Below are positions 29,708 through 39,249 of a DNA stretch of 64,000 bases, in pieces. The stretch lies in assembly GCA_028285595.1 (NCBI GenBank), contig JANQOW010000137.1, forward strand, positions 62,001 through 126,000, written 5' to 3'. A program made the translations under genes and the position numbers. The stretch comes from Hyphomicrobiales bacterium. GTDB taxonomy: Bacteria; Pseudomonadota; Alphaproteobacteria; Rhizobiales; CAJQND01. Positions within the stretch are counted from its first letter, which is position 1; each line of letters starts with the position of its first letter. A model generated the notes under the pieces. That model ran no database searches, was not told the origin of the DNA, and was given only the letters and a program-made list of their open reading frames with translations.

Positions 29708-29999
29708 CAGCAGCCGGGGATGTAGGGATAAAGCCCATTTATGTCAAGAGTGCCAGCTTAAAAAAATCCTAACGCCGGCCATTAAGCGCTTATGGTTAAT
29801 TGATTTTCTCAAATTGTCTCTAATTGATATCCGCCGTGAACCATGTGCTCTTCCGCATGGGGTCTTGGCGAGTGATTTCCTCTTACGGTCTCAGCAATAC
29901 TTCCCCAAATGCATCGAGCTAAGTGTGTAAAGGGAGCGCTGGAGAACATGCCCAAGACGCATCGGACATCCTGGCAGTGCAGGTCACCGGGTGACAGGG
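29708..29999. other. AT-rich intergenic region
   Basis: Between CIRCE and the PAS-like gene. It is visibly richer in A and T than its surroundings around 29755-29835. I see no RNA gene or strong hairpin. It should contain the promoter of the following plus-strand gene. Confidence 0.4.
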
Positions 30000-30470
30000 A
30001 TGCATAAGCGTTCACCAGTCCAGGTCCAGAGCCTTCAGCCTCACCAGGTCAAGGCCAAGCTTCTCCTCTCGGGCCTGGCATGGTGGGAGGCCAGCTCTGG
30101 CCGTATCAGGCGGAGCGACAAGGTGCTGAACGCGCTGTTTCCGGCGCTGCAGATCTGCGCCGACAACGGGCGTGACTGGCCGCCGCCGGTGTTATGCGTT
30201 GGACCGGAAAGTGACTTCGCTCGCCTCTTCGGTGGCAGGATCGTCACCGATCTGATGCACGACTGCCAAGGCTATCTGCAGGTGCGCCAAACCCGCCAAC
30301 CGGTGATTGAGTGCGTGAAGTCCAGGCCTGTGGAGATGGGGGATGACCGGGTTTGGATATCTTATGAGCGGCTGATTTTGCCTGGCAGCCTCTGCTCCAG
30401 CCGGAAGCTCTATCTTGTTCTGAGCAAGATCGAGCGCGTGCTGCGCGATGTGGATGCCGCCAAAGCCTAG
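30000..30470 (+). CDS. PAS-like domain protein, uncertain
   Basis: A 156-residue protein. The segment CVGPESDFARLFGGRIVTDLMHDCQGYLQV resembles the PAS_5-type sensory domain common in alphaproteobacteria, with the final strands in RVWISYERLILPG. No output domain is present. A GTG nine bases upstream is an alternative start. It overlaps the 3' end of rmuC (convergent) by four bases. A sensory or regulatory role is only a suggestion. Confidence 0.55.
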   Translation: MHKRSPVQVQSLQPHQVKAKLLLSGLAWWEASSGRIRRSDKVLNALFPALQICADNGRDWPPPVLCVGPESDFARLFGGRIVTDLMHDCQGYLQVRQTRQPVIECVKSRPVEMGDDRVWISYERLILPGSLCSSRKLYLVLSKIERVLRDVDAAKA

Positions 30471-31651
30471 CCGAGACCTCCTGAGACCAGCTTTGGAGCT
30501 GGCTCCGGCGGAGGTGCCGCCTTGCTGTCATCGTCAGACCCGGCCTCTTCAAGTTCCAATTGACCGATCTTCAGCGCGCGTTTGGTGACCTTGTCTGACG
30601 AGGTGAGAATCATATCGATGTCTTTGTTGGCCATACCAAAGTGCTTTTGCAGCGCGAGCACGCGGTCGCGCAGACGGTGCACGTCGTCCATCATGCGACC
30701 CACCTCTTGCTGGATGAGGCCCGCCTGTTCGCGCATCTGACTGTCTCTAAAGAGGGTTTGCAAGGTTTGCACGGCCAGCATGAGCATGGTGGGCGAGACG
30801 ATCATGACCCGGGCGCGGTAGGCCTTCTGCACCACATCGTCGAACTGCTCGTGCAAATCGGCATAGATGGACTCCGACGGCACAAACATGAGAGCGGTTT
30901 CCTGGGTCTCACCGGGGATCAGATACTTCTCGGAGATATCCTTGATGTGCTTGCCCATGTCGCCGCGCAACTGCTGGCTGGCCAGCTTGGTGTCTTGCGG
31001 GTCCTTGGCCTCGCGGAAAGCGGTAAAGGCCTCAAGCGGGAACTTGGCGTCGATGACGATATCAAGGCCGCCGTCGGGCATTTTCACGATGCAATCGGGC
31101 CGTGAGCCATTTGAGAGGGTGGGCTGGAACGCGTAGGCGCTGGCCGGCAGCCGGTCGGCGATAACCGCTTCCATCTGGGCCTGGCCAAAGGCACCCCGGG
31201 TCTGCTTGTTGGCGAGGATGTCCTGCAGCCCCACCATCTGGGTGGAGAGTTCGGTGAGATTCCTCTGGGCCGTGTCGATCACAGCCAGGCGCTCATGCAG
31301 GATGCGGAGGTGTTCGCCTGTGCGCTCGTTGTTCTCGTGCAGGTTCTGGCCGAGCTTGAAGGTCACCCCATCCAGGCGCTCATTAAGGTTTTGTGCCAGA
31401 TGGGCATCCCGGTTCGCGGTGGCCTGCATGAAAGTGTGCAGACGGCCCGTCATCTCAGCCAGCTGGGTTTGCAGTTCGGCTTCGCGCCGCTTGGCGTCAA
31501 TCTCGCTCACCTGGCGGTTGCCCGCCGCACGCATAAGCAGGACTACAATGGCGACCAGCAACAGCCCAAACCCTGCCGCGCCAAGCAGCAGAGTTTCACC
31601 AACTGTGATGACCATATGGCCGATCGTGATCAAAGGCTGGGACATATCCAT
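30467..31651 (-). CDS. rmuC: DNA recombination protein RmuC
   Basis: A 394-residue RmuC-family protein. An N-terminal membrane segment (LLLGAAGFGLLLVAIVVLLM, about 18-37) is followed by a long coiled coil (to about 140) and the RmuC nuclease-like domain with DCIVKMPDGGLDIVIDAKFPLEAF near 190-212. RmuC limits recombination at inverted repeats; its biochemical activity is not settled. It ends against the PAS-like gene. Confidence 0.92.
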   Translation of the reverse strand: MDMSQPLITIGHMVITVGETLLLGAAGFGLLLVAIVVLLMRAAGNRQVSEIDAKRREAELQTQLAEMTGRLHTFMQATANRDAHLAQNLNERLDGVTFKLGQNLHENNERTGEHLRILHERLAVIDTAQRNLTELSTQMVGLQDILANKQTRGAFGQAQMEAVIADRLPASAYAFQPTLSNGSRPDCIVKMPDGGLDIVIDAKFPLEAFTAFREAKDPQDTKLASQQLRGDMGKHIKDISEKYLIPGETQETALMFVPSESIYADLHEQFDDVVQKAYRARVMIVSPTMLMLAVQTLQTLFRDSQMREQAGLIQQEVGRMMDDVHRLRDRVLALQKHFGMANKDIDMILTSSDKVTKRALKIGQLELEEAGSDDDSKAAPPPEPAPKLVSGGLG

Positions 31652-31745
31652 AACCGCCCAGCATAGTCCGATTCGCCGTCAGGTAAAGATCAAAACGTGA
31701 ACATTTGCCGATATGTTTAAGATATCAACAAGCTGACACCGGTGA

Positions 31746-32702
31746 TTAGCTTCGCTGAACCTTGATCTCGTAGCCGGGCTCTTCGGGTTCATCATCGACG
31801 ATTTCGGCCGGGAAACCAGGGGCCAGCAGGTCCGTCCCCACAGCTTCCTCCAGCCGCTTTACAATGTTGGGTGAGAGCTCCCGTTCGCCATAGCGCGCGA
31901 TGCCGTCATCAAAGATGTCTATCAGCAAAGGCGAGATCTCCAGTGGCACATTGGCCCGGTCAGCCACCGCCTGGAAGAGACCGATGTCCTTGCGGACCAG
32001 GTCCATCGTGAAGCTGATGTCGCGGCTGCCGTTTAGGATCACCTGGCTCTCTGTTTCGTGGACAAACGAGTTTCCAGAGGAAATGCGGAGGGCTTCGAAC
32101 GCCACGTTTAGGTCCATCCCAGCCTGCTTGGACACCATGAGCGCTTCGCAGCAGGTGACGAGGTTTGCTGTGGCCAGATAGTTGGTGACCACCTTCAGAA
32201 TGGAGGCCGAGCCAAGCTCGCCGGTGTGCAAGATGCGCCGGCCCATGGTCGTGAGAACAGGCAGCATGCGTTCAAATGTTGCGCGCTCGCAGCCGGCAAA
32301 GATCGCGATGTTGCCGGTTGCCGCCCGGTGGCAGCCGCCGGAGACTGGGCAGTCCACGGGCTCTGCGCCCTTGGCCTTCACCAGAGCGCCCAGGCGCTTG
32401 ACCTCCGTTTCATCGGTGGTGCTCATCTCCGCCCAGATCTTGCCTTCAGAAAGACCGGCCAGAATGCCGTCTTCGGCCTCCATCACTGCCGCGCTGGCTG
32501 CCGGGGAGGGCAGGCAGGTAATGATGAGATCGCAAGCTTCTGCCATCTCCTTCGGGCTGTCGGCCCAGTGGGCCCCGCCGTCGAGGAACGTCTGGGCGGC
32601 GTCCTTGTCCAGATCGCGAACCGTGAGGTCCAGACCATTGCGCAACACGCTGCCCGCCAGCTTGCCCCCTACATTGCCGAGGCCGATAAATCCAACTTTC
32701 AT
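31746..32702 (-). CDS. beta-hydroxyacid dehydrogenase (3-hydroxyisobutyrate dehydrogenase family)
   Basis: A 318-residue NAD(P)-dependent dehydrogenase. MKVGFIGLGNVGGKLA is the GxGxxG Rossmann start, DCPVSGGCHRAATGNIAIF is the substrate loop, and Lys in ILKVVTNYLATAN is the catalytic lysine. The family includes tartronate semialdehyde reductase and L-threonate dehydrogenase (LtnD), which fits the sugar-acid genes around. It starts 14 bases after the enolase-superfamily gene, so the two form an operon. The C-terminal 35 residues, rich in Pro and Glu, are longer than usual. Exact substrate unknown. Confidence 0.87.
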   Translation of the reverse strand: MKVGFIGLGNVGGKLAGSVLRNGLDLTVRDLDKDAAQTFLDGGAHWADSPKEMAEACDLIITCLPSPAASAAVMEAEDGILAGLSEGKIWAEMSTTDETEVKRLGALVKAKGAEPVDCPVSGGCHRAATGNIAIFAGCERATFERMLPVLTTMGRRILHTGELGSASILKVVTNYLATANLVTCCEALMVSKQAGMDLNVAFEALRISSGNSFVHETESQVILNGSRDISFTMDLVRKDIGLFQAVADRANVPLEISPLLIDIFDDGIARYGERELSPNIVKRLEEAVGTDLLAPGFPAEIVDDEPEEPGYEIKVQRS

Positions 32703-32716
32703 GGGTCTTAAGTCTC

Positions 32717-33925
32717 CTAACGAACGGGATCAGGTCCCATTTCAAGATGCAGTTCGGTGCCGTCGTAGGGATGCGCTTCGGCCACCTCTTCGTTGAGTTC
32801 CACCCCGATCCCGGGTTCAGAAGGCGGGATCACATAGCCGTCTTCCCACCTCATGGGTTTCTTTAAGATCTGCGCGTGGAAGCCGCCCCACTGCTCGATG
32901 CTCTCCAGGATGAGGAAGTTCGGTGTGCATGTGGCAAGCTGGGCATTGGCCGCGCCTTCGATGGGGCCGCAATACAGGTGCGGCGCCAATTGCGCGTAGT
33001 AGGTTTCCGCCATGCCGGCGATCTTCTTGCCTTCCAACAGTCCGCCCACTCGCCCGAGGGCCATTTGAAGGATCGCAGCGGCCTGGTGCTCAAGCACCCG
33101 GGCAAACTCCCATTTGGTGCACAAGCGTTCCCCGGTGGCCACGGGGATCGAGGTTTGGCGGGCAACGCGCGCCATTTCCTTCGGGTTCTCAGGTGGTGTG
33201 GGCTCTTCAAACCACAGGGGATCATAGGGCTCAAGCCGCTTGGCCAGGCGGATGGCGCCCGCCGCTGTGAACTGACCATGCGTGCCAAACAGCATGTCGG
33301 CCCTGGTGCCCACGGCTTCACGGATCTGGCGCACGAAACGCTCCGAACGATCCAGCTCTTCCATGGTCGGCATACCGCCGTCGTAGACCGTGTAGGGGCC
33401 GGCGGGATCGAACTTCAGCGCCGTGAAGCCCTGGTTCACATATTCAACGGCCCGTTCGGCGGCCATGTCAGCGTTTGCATAGACCTCGCTCGTCTCGTCA
33501 TTGTCGCCGTAGGCGCTGCCGTGCTTGGGGTAGATGTAGGTGTATGAGCGGATGCGTTCACGCACCTTTCCGCCCAGCAGCTCGTAAACCGGCTTGTCGA
33601 CGGCCTTGCCCACAATGTCCCAGCAGGCGGTCTCTAGGCCCGACAGCACGCCCATCAACGAGACGTCCGGCCTGAGCGTGTATCCGCTGCCATAGACCCG
33701 TCGCCACATCTGCTCAATATGGAAGGGGTCCTGGCCTTCCACATGGCGCTCAAACACATCTTGCACCATCTGGGCAATGACGTGGGGGCTGAAAGTGGCG
33801 GCATAGACCTCGCCGAAGCCTTCGATGCCGTTGTCGGTGGTGAGCTTGACGAAGATGAAATAGCGCCCGCCGAAATGGGGTGGCGGGTTTCCGACTACCC
33901 AGGTTTTGCACTCTGCAACTTTCAT
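32717..33925 (-). CDS. mandelate racemase/muconate lactonizing enzyme family protein
   Basis: A 402-residue enolase-superfamily enzyme. The capping domain covers about 1-125 and the barrel follows, with KFDPAG near 163, WFEEP near 238 and ATGERL near 263 for two of the metal carboxylates. At the usual first metal position (DxH in galactonate dehydratase) it reads FGTHGQ with His216 but no Asp. It is probably an acid-sugar dehydratase or cycloisomerase. First gene of a minus-strand pair with a beta-hydroxyacid dehydrogenase. Substrate not assignable. Confidence 0.85.
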   Translation of the reverse strand: MKVAECKTWVVGNPPPHFGGRYFIFVKLTTDNGIEGFGEVYAATFSPHVIAQMVQDVFERHVEGQDPFHIEQMWRRVYGSGYTLRPDVSLMGVLSGLETACWDIVGKAVDKPVYELLGGKVRERIRSYTYIYPKHGSAYGDNDETSEVYANADMAAERAVEYVNQGFTALKFDPAGPYTVYDGGMPTMEELDRSERFVRQIREAVGTRADMLFGTHGQFTAAGAIRLAKRLEPYDPLWFEEPTPPENPKEMARVARQTSIPVATGERLCTKWEFARVLEHQAAAILQMALGRVGGLLEGKKIAGMAETYYAQLAPHLYCGPIEGAANAQLATCTPNFLILESIEQWGGFHAQILKKPMRWEDGYVIPPSEPGIGVELNEEVAEAHPYDGTELHLEMGPDPVR

Positions 33926-34147
33926 TGTCCGGACTCCCCAGAGGCCTTTTCATGACGATTTTAACGGGGTCTCATGCGGCAAACGAAGCGATCTGTAAAT
34001 GGCAGAATTTCTCATCACTGTGCGCGATTGCCTCATCTGCAGGGTGCGCGCATTGGGCCGCTTTCAGAATCGGTCGAGCTTCTGTCTTGATGCATGCGCA
34101 GGCTTTGCTATTAGTGAGGCACAGGGTGGGGCCACAAAGGACAGAAC

Positions 34148-35080
34148 ATGTTACGCCGATTGATAATTGCCTGCGGGATCTTGGCTGTGATTGGTTTGGC
34201 CATCTTCTTCTTCCTGACCCAACCAAAAACAATTGCTGAAGCTGCTATTTCCGGCCTCACGGGTGATGTGAAGCGCGGCGAATACATGTTCTATGCGTCC
34301 GGGTGCGCATCATGCCATGCCGCGCCAGGCGCCAAGGGCGACGAGAAGCTGAAGCTTGCCGGTGGCCATGAGTTCAAGACGCCGTTTGGCACCTTCTATG
34401 CGCCCAATGTTTCGCCCGACCCCAAGCATGGCATTGGCGGATGGACCACAGCACAGTTCGTCAACGCGGTTATGCGCGGTGTGTCGCCTGAGGGCAGCCA
34501 CTATTATCCCTCTTTTCCGTTCATGTCCTACCAGCGCATGGAGGTGAGCGACGTTGTCGACTTGAAAGCCTACATGGACACGCTTCCTCCCGTTGCCGGG
34601 GATGCACCTGACCACGATCTTCCCCTGCCGTTTCGACTGAGACGGGGGCTGGGCCTATGGAAGCTCCTGTTCATGGACTACGAGCCGTTCAAGCCGGATC
34701 CGAACGCAAGCGAGAAGATCAACCGCGGGGCTTACCTGGTCAACGGGCCGGCCCATTGCGGGGAATGCCACACACCGAGGAACTTCATTGGCGGCCCCAA
34801 TACCGGCCTGCTTCTTGCTGGTGGTCCATCACCGGAAGGCGATGGTGTCATTCCCAACCTGACACCTCATGAAGACGGGCTGAAGAGCTGGAGCGAAAGC
34901 GACATCGCGTACTCGTTGGAATCAGGGTTCATGCCGGACTATGACAGTTTTGGTGGCACCATGGTGGCGGTTCAGGAAAACATGGCCAAGCTTACCAAAG
35001 CGGATCGGGATGCGATGGCCGCCTATTTGAAGTCAATTCCAGCCCACCCCAGCAGCTGGAAACAGAAGAAAGCCAACTGA
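34148..35080 (+). CDS. membrane-anchored dihaem cytochrome c
   Basis: A 310-residue cytochrome c with an uncleaved-looking N-terminal anchor (residues 4-24) and two class I haem sites: CASCH at 53-57 and CGECH near 203-207. The layout resembles the cytochrome subunits of membrane alcohol or aldose dehydrogenases and other dihaem electron shuttles; no dehydrogenase subunit is adjacent. AAAGGACAG precedes the ATG. A DUF4384 protein follows after 23 bases and may share its transcript. Confidence 0.9.
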   Translation: MLRRLIIACGILAVIGLAIFFFLTQPKTIAEAAISGLTGDVKRGEYMFYASGCASCHAAPGAKGDEKLKLAGGHEFKTPFGTFYAPNVSPDPKHGIGGWTTAQFVNAVMRGVSPEGSHYYPSFPFMSYQRMEVSDVVDLKAYMDTLPPVAGDAPDHDLPLPFRLRRGLGLWKLLFMDYEPFKPDPNASEKINRGAYLVNGPAHCGECHTPRNFIGGPNTGLLLAGGPSPEGDGVIPNLTPHEDGLKSWSESDIAYSLESGFMPDYDSFGGTMVAVQENMAKLTKADRDAMAAYLKSIPAHPSSWKQKKAN

Positions 35081-35103
35081 CCTTAAGGGACAAGGCGCGC
35101 GCA

Positions 35104-37215
35104 ATGAGATTCAACAGAAACCGCTTTGCCAGCGCCAGCCGTTGGGCCGTGCTGTTAGGTTATTTTTGCGTCAGCGGGGCAACCTTGTTGGCGGCCCAGG
35201 ACGGGATTTCGCGGATCAAAGTGAAATTCGGCGCGGAGGCAGGCCACACCACCGATGAGCTTAAGCAAAAGGCCGAGACGAGCCCACTGCCTGTAGAACC
35301 TGCGCCGAAGCGAACTGAGCCCCAGCCGGCCGCCGCGCCGAAGCTGGCAGCGACCAAGGCGGCTGACAACGATGAGATGCCGGATAAGCCTGCCGCGCCC
35401 GATCCTATCGAAGGTTTGATCGAGGTGGTGAAGCTGCTGGAGGCGCCGAAGACCTGTGGGCGCGAAGTGATCAACCTGGATGCGGTTGCCCAAGCCATCG
35501 AGGCGGACTTGAAAGCAATGCCGCGCGAAAAGGCTGACGGCACGCGCTACCTCACGTTTGCCAACCTTTACAATGCTTGCGTCAGTGATGGAGACCTCGC
35601 TGCCCATAAGAATGCGGCCGTCAAGCTGCTGAACAGTCTCACCTGGTTGCCCTCGACCATTTCTCCGGCGCTGCTCGGTCCTGAAAATCTGGTCATGCGG
35701 TTCCACCAAAAGGATTTGGGGTGGACCGATAAGACCTGGCAGAAGATCCTGCTCTCTTATCCATACTCGGTACAGACCGCCGTAAAGCGCCACAAGACTA
35801 TCTGGAACACGTCGCGCAGCATCATGCCTTATGTGCGGGCAGACTGGTTTGCTTTTGCCGCGTCTCGCCCGGCAATGTACTACTCCATCCTAGGGATGCC
35901 AAAATCTCTTGCCGGGTTGCGCAAGAAGCTTGGCATGCCCCCTAAGAGCGAAACGAAGGTTGCCCGCACAGGCTTTCAGCTCTACGGGGTGAAAAGCGCC
36001 AGCCGGGTGCTGGAGCGTCACGCCCGCGAAGATGGTGTCTACTGGCAGACCTATGAGTTTGCGGGGCTGGACAAACGCAGCAACCTGTTCGACTTTCCGC
36101 TAGGGCCGGGCGGAAAGGGCCGCTTCAGCTCAGTTGGCGGGACCATCCAATTCAGCTTGCCCAACGGGCTGAGAGCCTGGTTCATTCACAATGCCAGTGG
36201 CGGGCGCATCAATGGCGTGCGCCTGAAGACCTTCGATCCGTCTGACTGGCGCACCTCCAACGGTTATTATTGCCCGGAGTGCAATTTCGCACCGCTTCAG
36301 TTTGTGCCGGACCGCATCAGGGCGCATGTGAACGGCAACTCTGAGTTTTCGCCTGAGGTTCAAGATGTGGTGCGCAAGCTCTACCCTCGCCACGATTACA
36401 TGAACTTCCTGCGTGGCCGCGACGATACGTTCTATGCGGATGCATATGAGCGCGCCGGGTTGGTGACGGCGGGCTCCAAAGAGCCAATTCGGGCTCTGGC
36501 CGATCATTACGAAGCGCGGCTCGTGGACCTGCAAACCGCGGCGGCCGATTTGGGCGTCACAACAGAAGTTTTCAATCAGACCATGGCCGACAAGGGCCTG
36601 AAATCGTTCAACACAGGCCGGGTGATCGCCCAGCGCGGGATGCCGCGGCTGACGTTTGAAGCCAAATTCGCAGCCATTGTGCGGATCACAACGGATTATG
36701 CGCCGCTCCGTGCCAAGTCCGTGGGCCGCCTTATAGGGTTTCGCAGCGGGGTGCCTCGGCGTTCGCCGAACGATGAACGCGATACGGGCGCTTTCAAACT
36801 GTCCATGGTGTCCAACAAGTCACGCTATCAGCGCGGCGATGAGATTGCTTTTTCCATTCAGACCTTCAACGAATGCTCGCTGACGGTGATTTTGGCCAAC
36901 AGTGACGGTTCGGGGACGGTTGTGTTTCCGAACAAGTTCCGCTCCCATCCGACGATCAACGGCGACCGGGAAGTGCGCGTGCCGAGTGGTTCTGCGCCGT
37001 TCCAATTGACGCTTGAGAATGCAGGTCAGGAGACCGTGGTGGCCCTGTGCGACGGCTCCAAGCGCCGCAGCGGGATCCGGCACAATTTCAACAAAGAACC
37101 CTTCACCAAGATCAAAGATGTGCGGGCGCTGTTGGAATCGTGGATCAGCAAAAGCTCCAAGAAACGCAAGAAGCGTCTCGCTTACACCGCTATGCGTCTG
37201 CCGGTTGAGCCATAA
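35104..37215 (+). CDS. exported DUF4384 protein with a degenerate haem-binding-like domain
   Basis: A 703-residue exported protein. A signal peptide ends near residue 31 (LLAAQ-DG) and a Pro/Ala/Lys-rich linker follows to about 105. The central region (about 330-460) has the pattern IQFSLPNGLRAWF...GRINGV, then C390-P-E-C393-N394, DRIRAHV and VRKLYP. In proteins I recall with this pattern, the site is a haem motif CxSCH; here the His is Asn394. The C-terminus (about 555-640) is DUF4384, a beta-sandwich with SRYQRGDEIAF. Next to a dihaem cytochrome c. Function unknown. Confidence 0.8.
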   Translation: MRFNRNRFASASRWAVLLGYFCVSGATLLAAQDGISRIKVKFGAEAGHTTDELKQKAETSPLPVEPAPKRTEPQPAAAPKLAATKAADNDEMPDKPAAPDPIEGLIEVVKLLEAPKTCGREVINLDAVAQAIEADLKAMPREKADGTRYLTFANLYNACVSDGDLAAHKNAAVKLLNSLTWLPSTISPALLGPENLVMRFHQKDLGWTDKTWQKILLSYPYSVQTAVKRHKTIWNTSRSIMPYVRADWFAFAASRPAMYYSILGMPKSLAGLRKKLGMPPKSETKVARTGFQLYGVKSASRVLERHAREDGVYWQTYEFAGLDKRSNLFDFPLGPGGKGRFSSVGGTIQFSLPNGLRAWFIHNASGGRINGVRLKTFDPSDWRTSNGYYCPECNFAPLQFVPDRIRAHVNGNSEFSPEVQDVVRKLYPRHDYMNFLRGRDDTFYADAYERAGLVTAGSKEPIRALADHYEARLVDLQTAAADLGVTTEVFNQTMADKGLKSFNTGRVIAQRGMPRLTFEAKFAAIVRITTDYAPLRAKSVGRLIGFRSGVPRRSPNDERDTGAFKLSMVSNKSRYQRGDEIAFSIQTFNECSLTVILANSDGSGTVVFPNKFRSHPTINGDREVRVPSGSAPFQLTLENAGQETVVALCDGSKRRSGIRHNFNKEPFTKIKDVRALLESWISKSSKKRKKRLAYTAMRLPVEP

Positions 37216-37290
37216 GTTCACTTGAGTTTGCCCCCCGGGCTGGTAAATCATCTGGCAGAATCGTTCACCGCTACATCAAGGAGCATCAAC

Positions 37291-38475
37291 ATGGCGCGCG
37301 AAGTTGTCTTTCTGTCCGGGGTCCGCACAGCAATTGGAACATTTGGGGGCGCTCTGAAAGACACCAGCCCCACGGCTATGGGAACGGCGGTCATCACCGA
37401 GGCGCTCAACCGTGCTGAGACGGCACCTGAAGAGGTTGGCCATGTGGTGTTGGGCAATGTGATCCACACCGAGCCGAGGGATATGTATCTGTCTCGGGTG
37501 GCGATGATCGATGCCGGACTGCCTATTGAGACGCCAGCTCTCACGTGCAACCGGTTGTGCGGTTCTGGCGCCCAGGCCATTGTTTCCGCGGCACAGACGG
37601 TGATGCTCGGCGATGCGGATGTTGCGATCGCCGGCGGGGCCGAGTCCATGACGCGGGCGCCTTATGCTTCGCTGAACGCGCGCTTTGGTGTGAAGATGGG
37701 AGACGCCAAGGTGGTGGATATGATGCTGGGCGCGCTGCATGATCCGTTCGGCCACGGCCATATGGGCAACACCGCTGAGAATGTTGCGCGCAAGTGGCAG
37801 ATCAGCCGGCAGGATCAGGACGAGTTTGCTCTGCAAAGCCAGCAACGCGCTGCGGCCGCCATTGCCGAAGGACGGTTTAAGGATCAGATCCTTCCCCTCG
37901 AAGTGAAGGTCAAGCGGGAAATGGTGATGTTCGACACGGACGAACATGTGCGCCACGACGCCACCGCGGATGCTCTGGGCGGCCTCAGACCCGTTTTTGA
38001 TAAGGAAGGTTCGGTGACGGCGGGCAATTCCTCCGGCATTAACGATGGGGCAGCGGCCCTGGTGTTAATGGAGGCGGAAGCTGCCGACAAGGCCGGGCGC
38101 AAGCCGGTGGCCAAACTTCTGGGGTATGCTCATGCAGGCGTTGAGCCGTCTGAAATGGGTGTGGGCCCCATCCCGGCCGTCAGAAGCCTTTTGCAGCGCA
38201 CTGGGCTGAAGAAGGATGATTTTGATGTGATCGAGTCCAATGAGGCCTTTGCCGCTCAAGCTTGCGCGGTCTCAAAGGAGCTGGGGCTGGACGGCGCCAA
38301 GGTGAACCCTAACGGTGGGGCCATTGCTCTCGGCCACCCTGTGGGGGCCACGGGCGCCATCTTGGCGGTGAAAGCGATCTCAGAGCTCCATCGCACCGGT
38401 GGACGCTATGGCTTGGTGACCATGTGTATCGGCGGCGGACAGGGCATCGCACTGGCCATCGAAGCCGTGCATTGA
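37291..38475 (+). CDS. acetyl-CoA C-acyltransferase (thiolase)
   Basis: A 394-residue thiolase. NRLCGSGAQAI near 84-94 has the nucleophilic Cys, NPNGGAIALGHPVGATG near 345-361 the His, and CIGGGQG near 382 the second Cys. AAGGAG lies 7-8 bases before the ATG at 37291, fixing this start over an upstream TTG-type frame. It could be biosynthetic (acetoacetyl-CoA) or degradative; sequence alone does not decide. An Stf0 gene follows at 18 bases. Confidence 0.92.
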   Translation: MAREVVFLSGVRTAIGTFGGALKDTSPTAMGTAVITEALNRAETAPEEVGHVVLGNVIHTEPRDMYLSRVAMIDAGLPIETPALTCNRLCGSGAQAIVSAAQTVMLGDADVAIAGGAESMTRAPYASLNARFGVKMGDAKVVDMMLGALHDPFGHGHMGNTAENVARKWQISRQDQDEFALQSQQRAAAAIAEGRFKDQILPLEVKVKREMVMFDTDEHVRHDATADALGGLRPVFDKEGSVTAGNSSGINDGAAALVLMEAEAADKAGRKPVAKLLGYAHAGVEPSEMGVGPIPAVRSLLQRTGLKKDDFDVIESNEAFAAQACAVSKELGLDGAKVNPNGGAIALGHPVGATGAILAVKAISELHRTGGRYGLVTMCIGGGQGIALAIEAVH

Positions 38476-38493
38476 TCTGTCATCTGGAGAAAC

Positions 38494-39249
38494 ATGGCCG
38501 GCTTTGATGCTTATGTAATCTGCACGTCTCCGCGCAGTGGCAGCACTCTTTTGTGCAAGCTTTTGGCCGCCACTGGAATTGCGGGCAAGCCGGCCTCTTA
38601 CTTCCATGAGCCGTCTGTGGCTGAGTGGGCAAAGGATCTCGATCTCTCCATCGATATGACGCGGCCTGAGCGGCAGGTGCTGGACCATGTGTTTGCGGCG
38701 GCGGTGGCCGAGGGCAGTGGCGGCACGGGGCTATTCGGCTTGCGGCTGCAGAGACACAGCTTTGAGTTCTTCACCCGCAAGCTTGCCGTGCTCCAGCCCG
38801 AACATCAGAGCGATCTGGATCGGCTGAAAGCCGCGTTCGGGCGCACCGCGTTCATCCATCTGACCCGGGGAGATAAGGTCGAGCAGGCCGTATCCTATGT
38901 AAAGGCGGGCCAGAGCGGGCTCTGGCACGCGGCCCCGGATGGCACGGAGCTGGAACGCCTCTCAGAGCCCCAGCCGTTAGCCTATGATGCGGCCAGCATT
39001 GGCGCCTCTGTTGCGGAGTTCACTGCGTATGACCGCCTTTGGAATGAATGGTTTCAATCGGAGGGTATCACTCCATTGCGCCTGACCTACGATGGGCTTG
39101 CAGGGGACCCCCAAGGCGTTCTGGGAAGCGTCCTGGAGTATCTGCGCTTGGACCGGCGCGCAGCCTCCGGCGTTCAGCCCGGCGTGGCGAAGCTTGCTGA
39201 TGAGGTGAGTGCCGAGTGGGTTCGGCGGTACCGCGCCGAGCACCCTTAG
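38494..39249 (+). CDS. Stf0 family sulfotransferase
   Basis: A 251-residue PAPS-dependent sulfotransferase of the Stf0 type. CTSPRSGSTLLCKLL (about 9-23) is the 5'-phosphosulfate loop and FGLRLQRHSFEFF plus FIHLTRGDKVEQAVSYVKA form the 3'-phosphate region. The founding member, in mycobacteria, sulfates trehalose at position 2. The acceptor here is unknown. It converges with the Gfo/Idh/MocA gene, overlapping it by four bases. Confidence 0.88.
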   Translation: MAGFDAYVICTSPRSGSTLLCKLLAATGIAGKPASYFHEPSVAEWAKDLDLSIDMTRPERQVLDHVFAAAVAEGSGGTGLFGLRLQRHSFEFFTRKLAVLQPEHQSDLDRLKAAFGRTAFIHLTRGDKVEQAVSYVKAGQSGLWHAAPDGTELERLSEPQPLAYDAASIGASVAEFTAYDRLWNEWFQSEGITPLRLTYDGLAGDPQGVLGSVLEYLRLDRRAASGVQPGVAKLADEVSAEWVRRYRAEHP

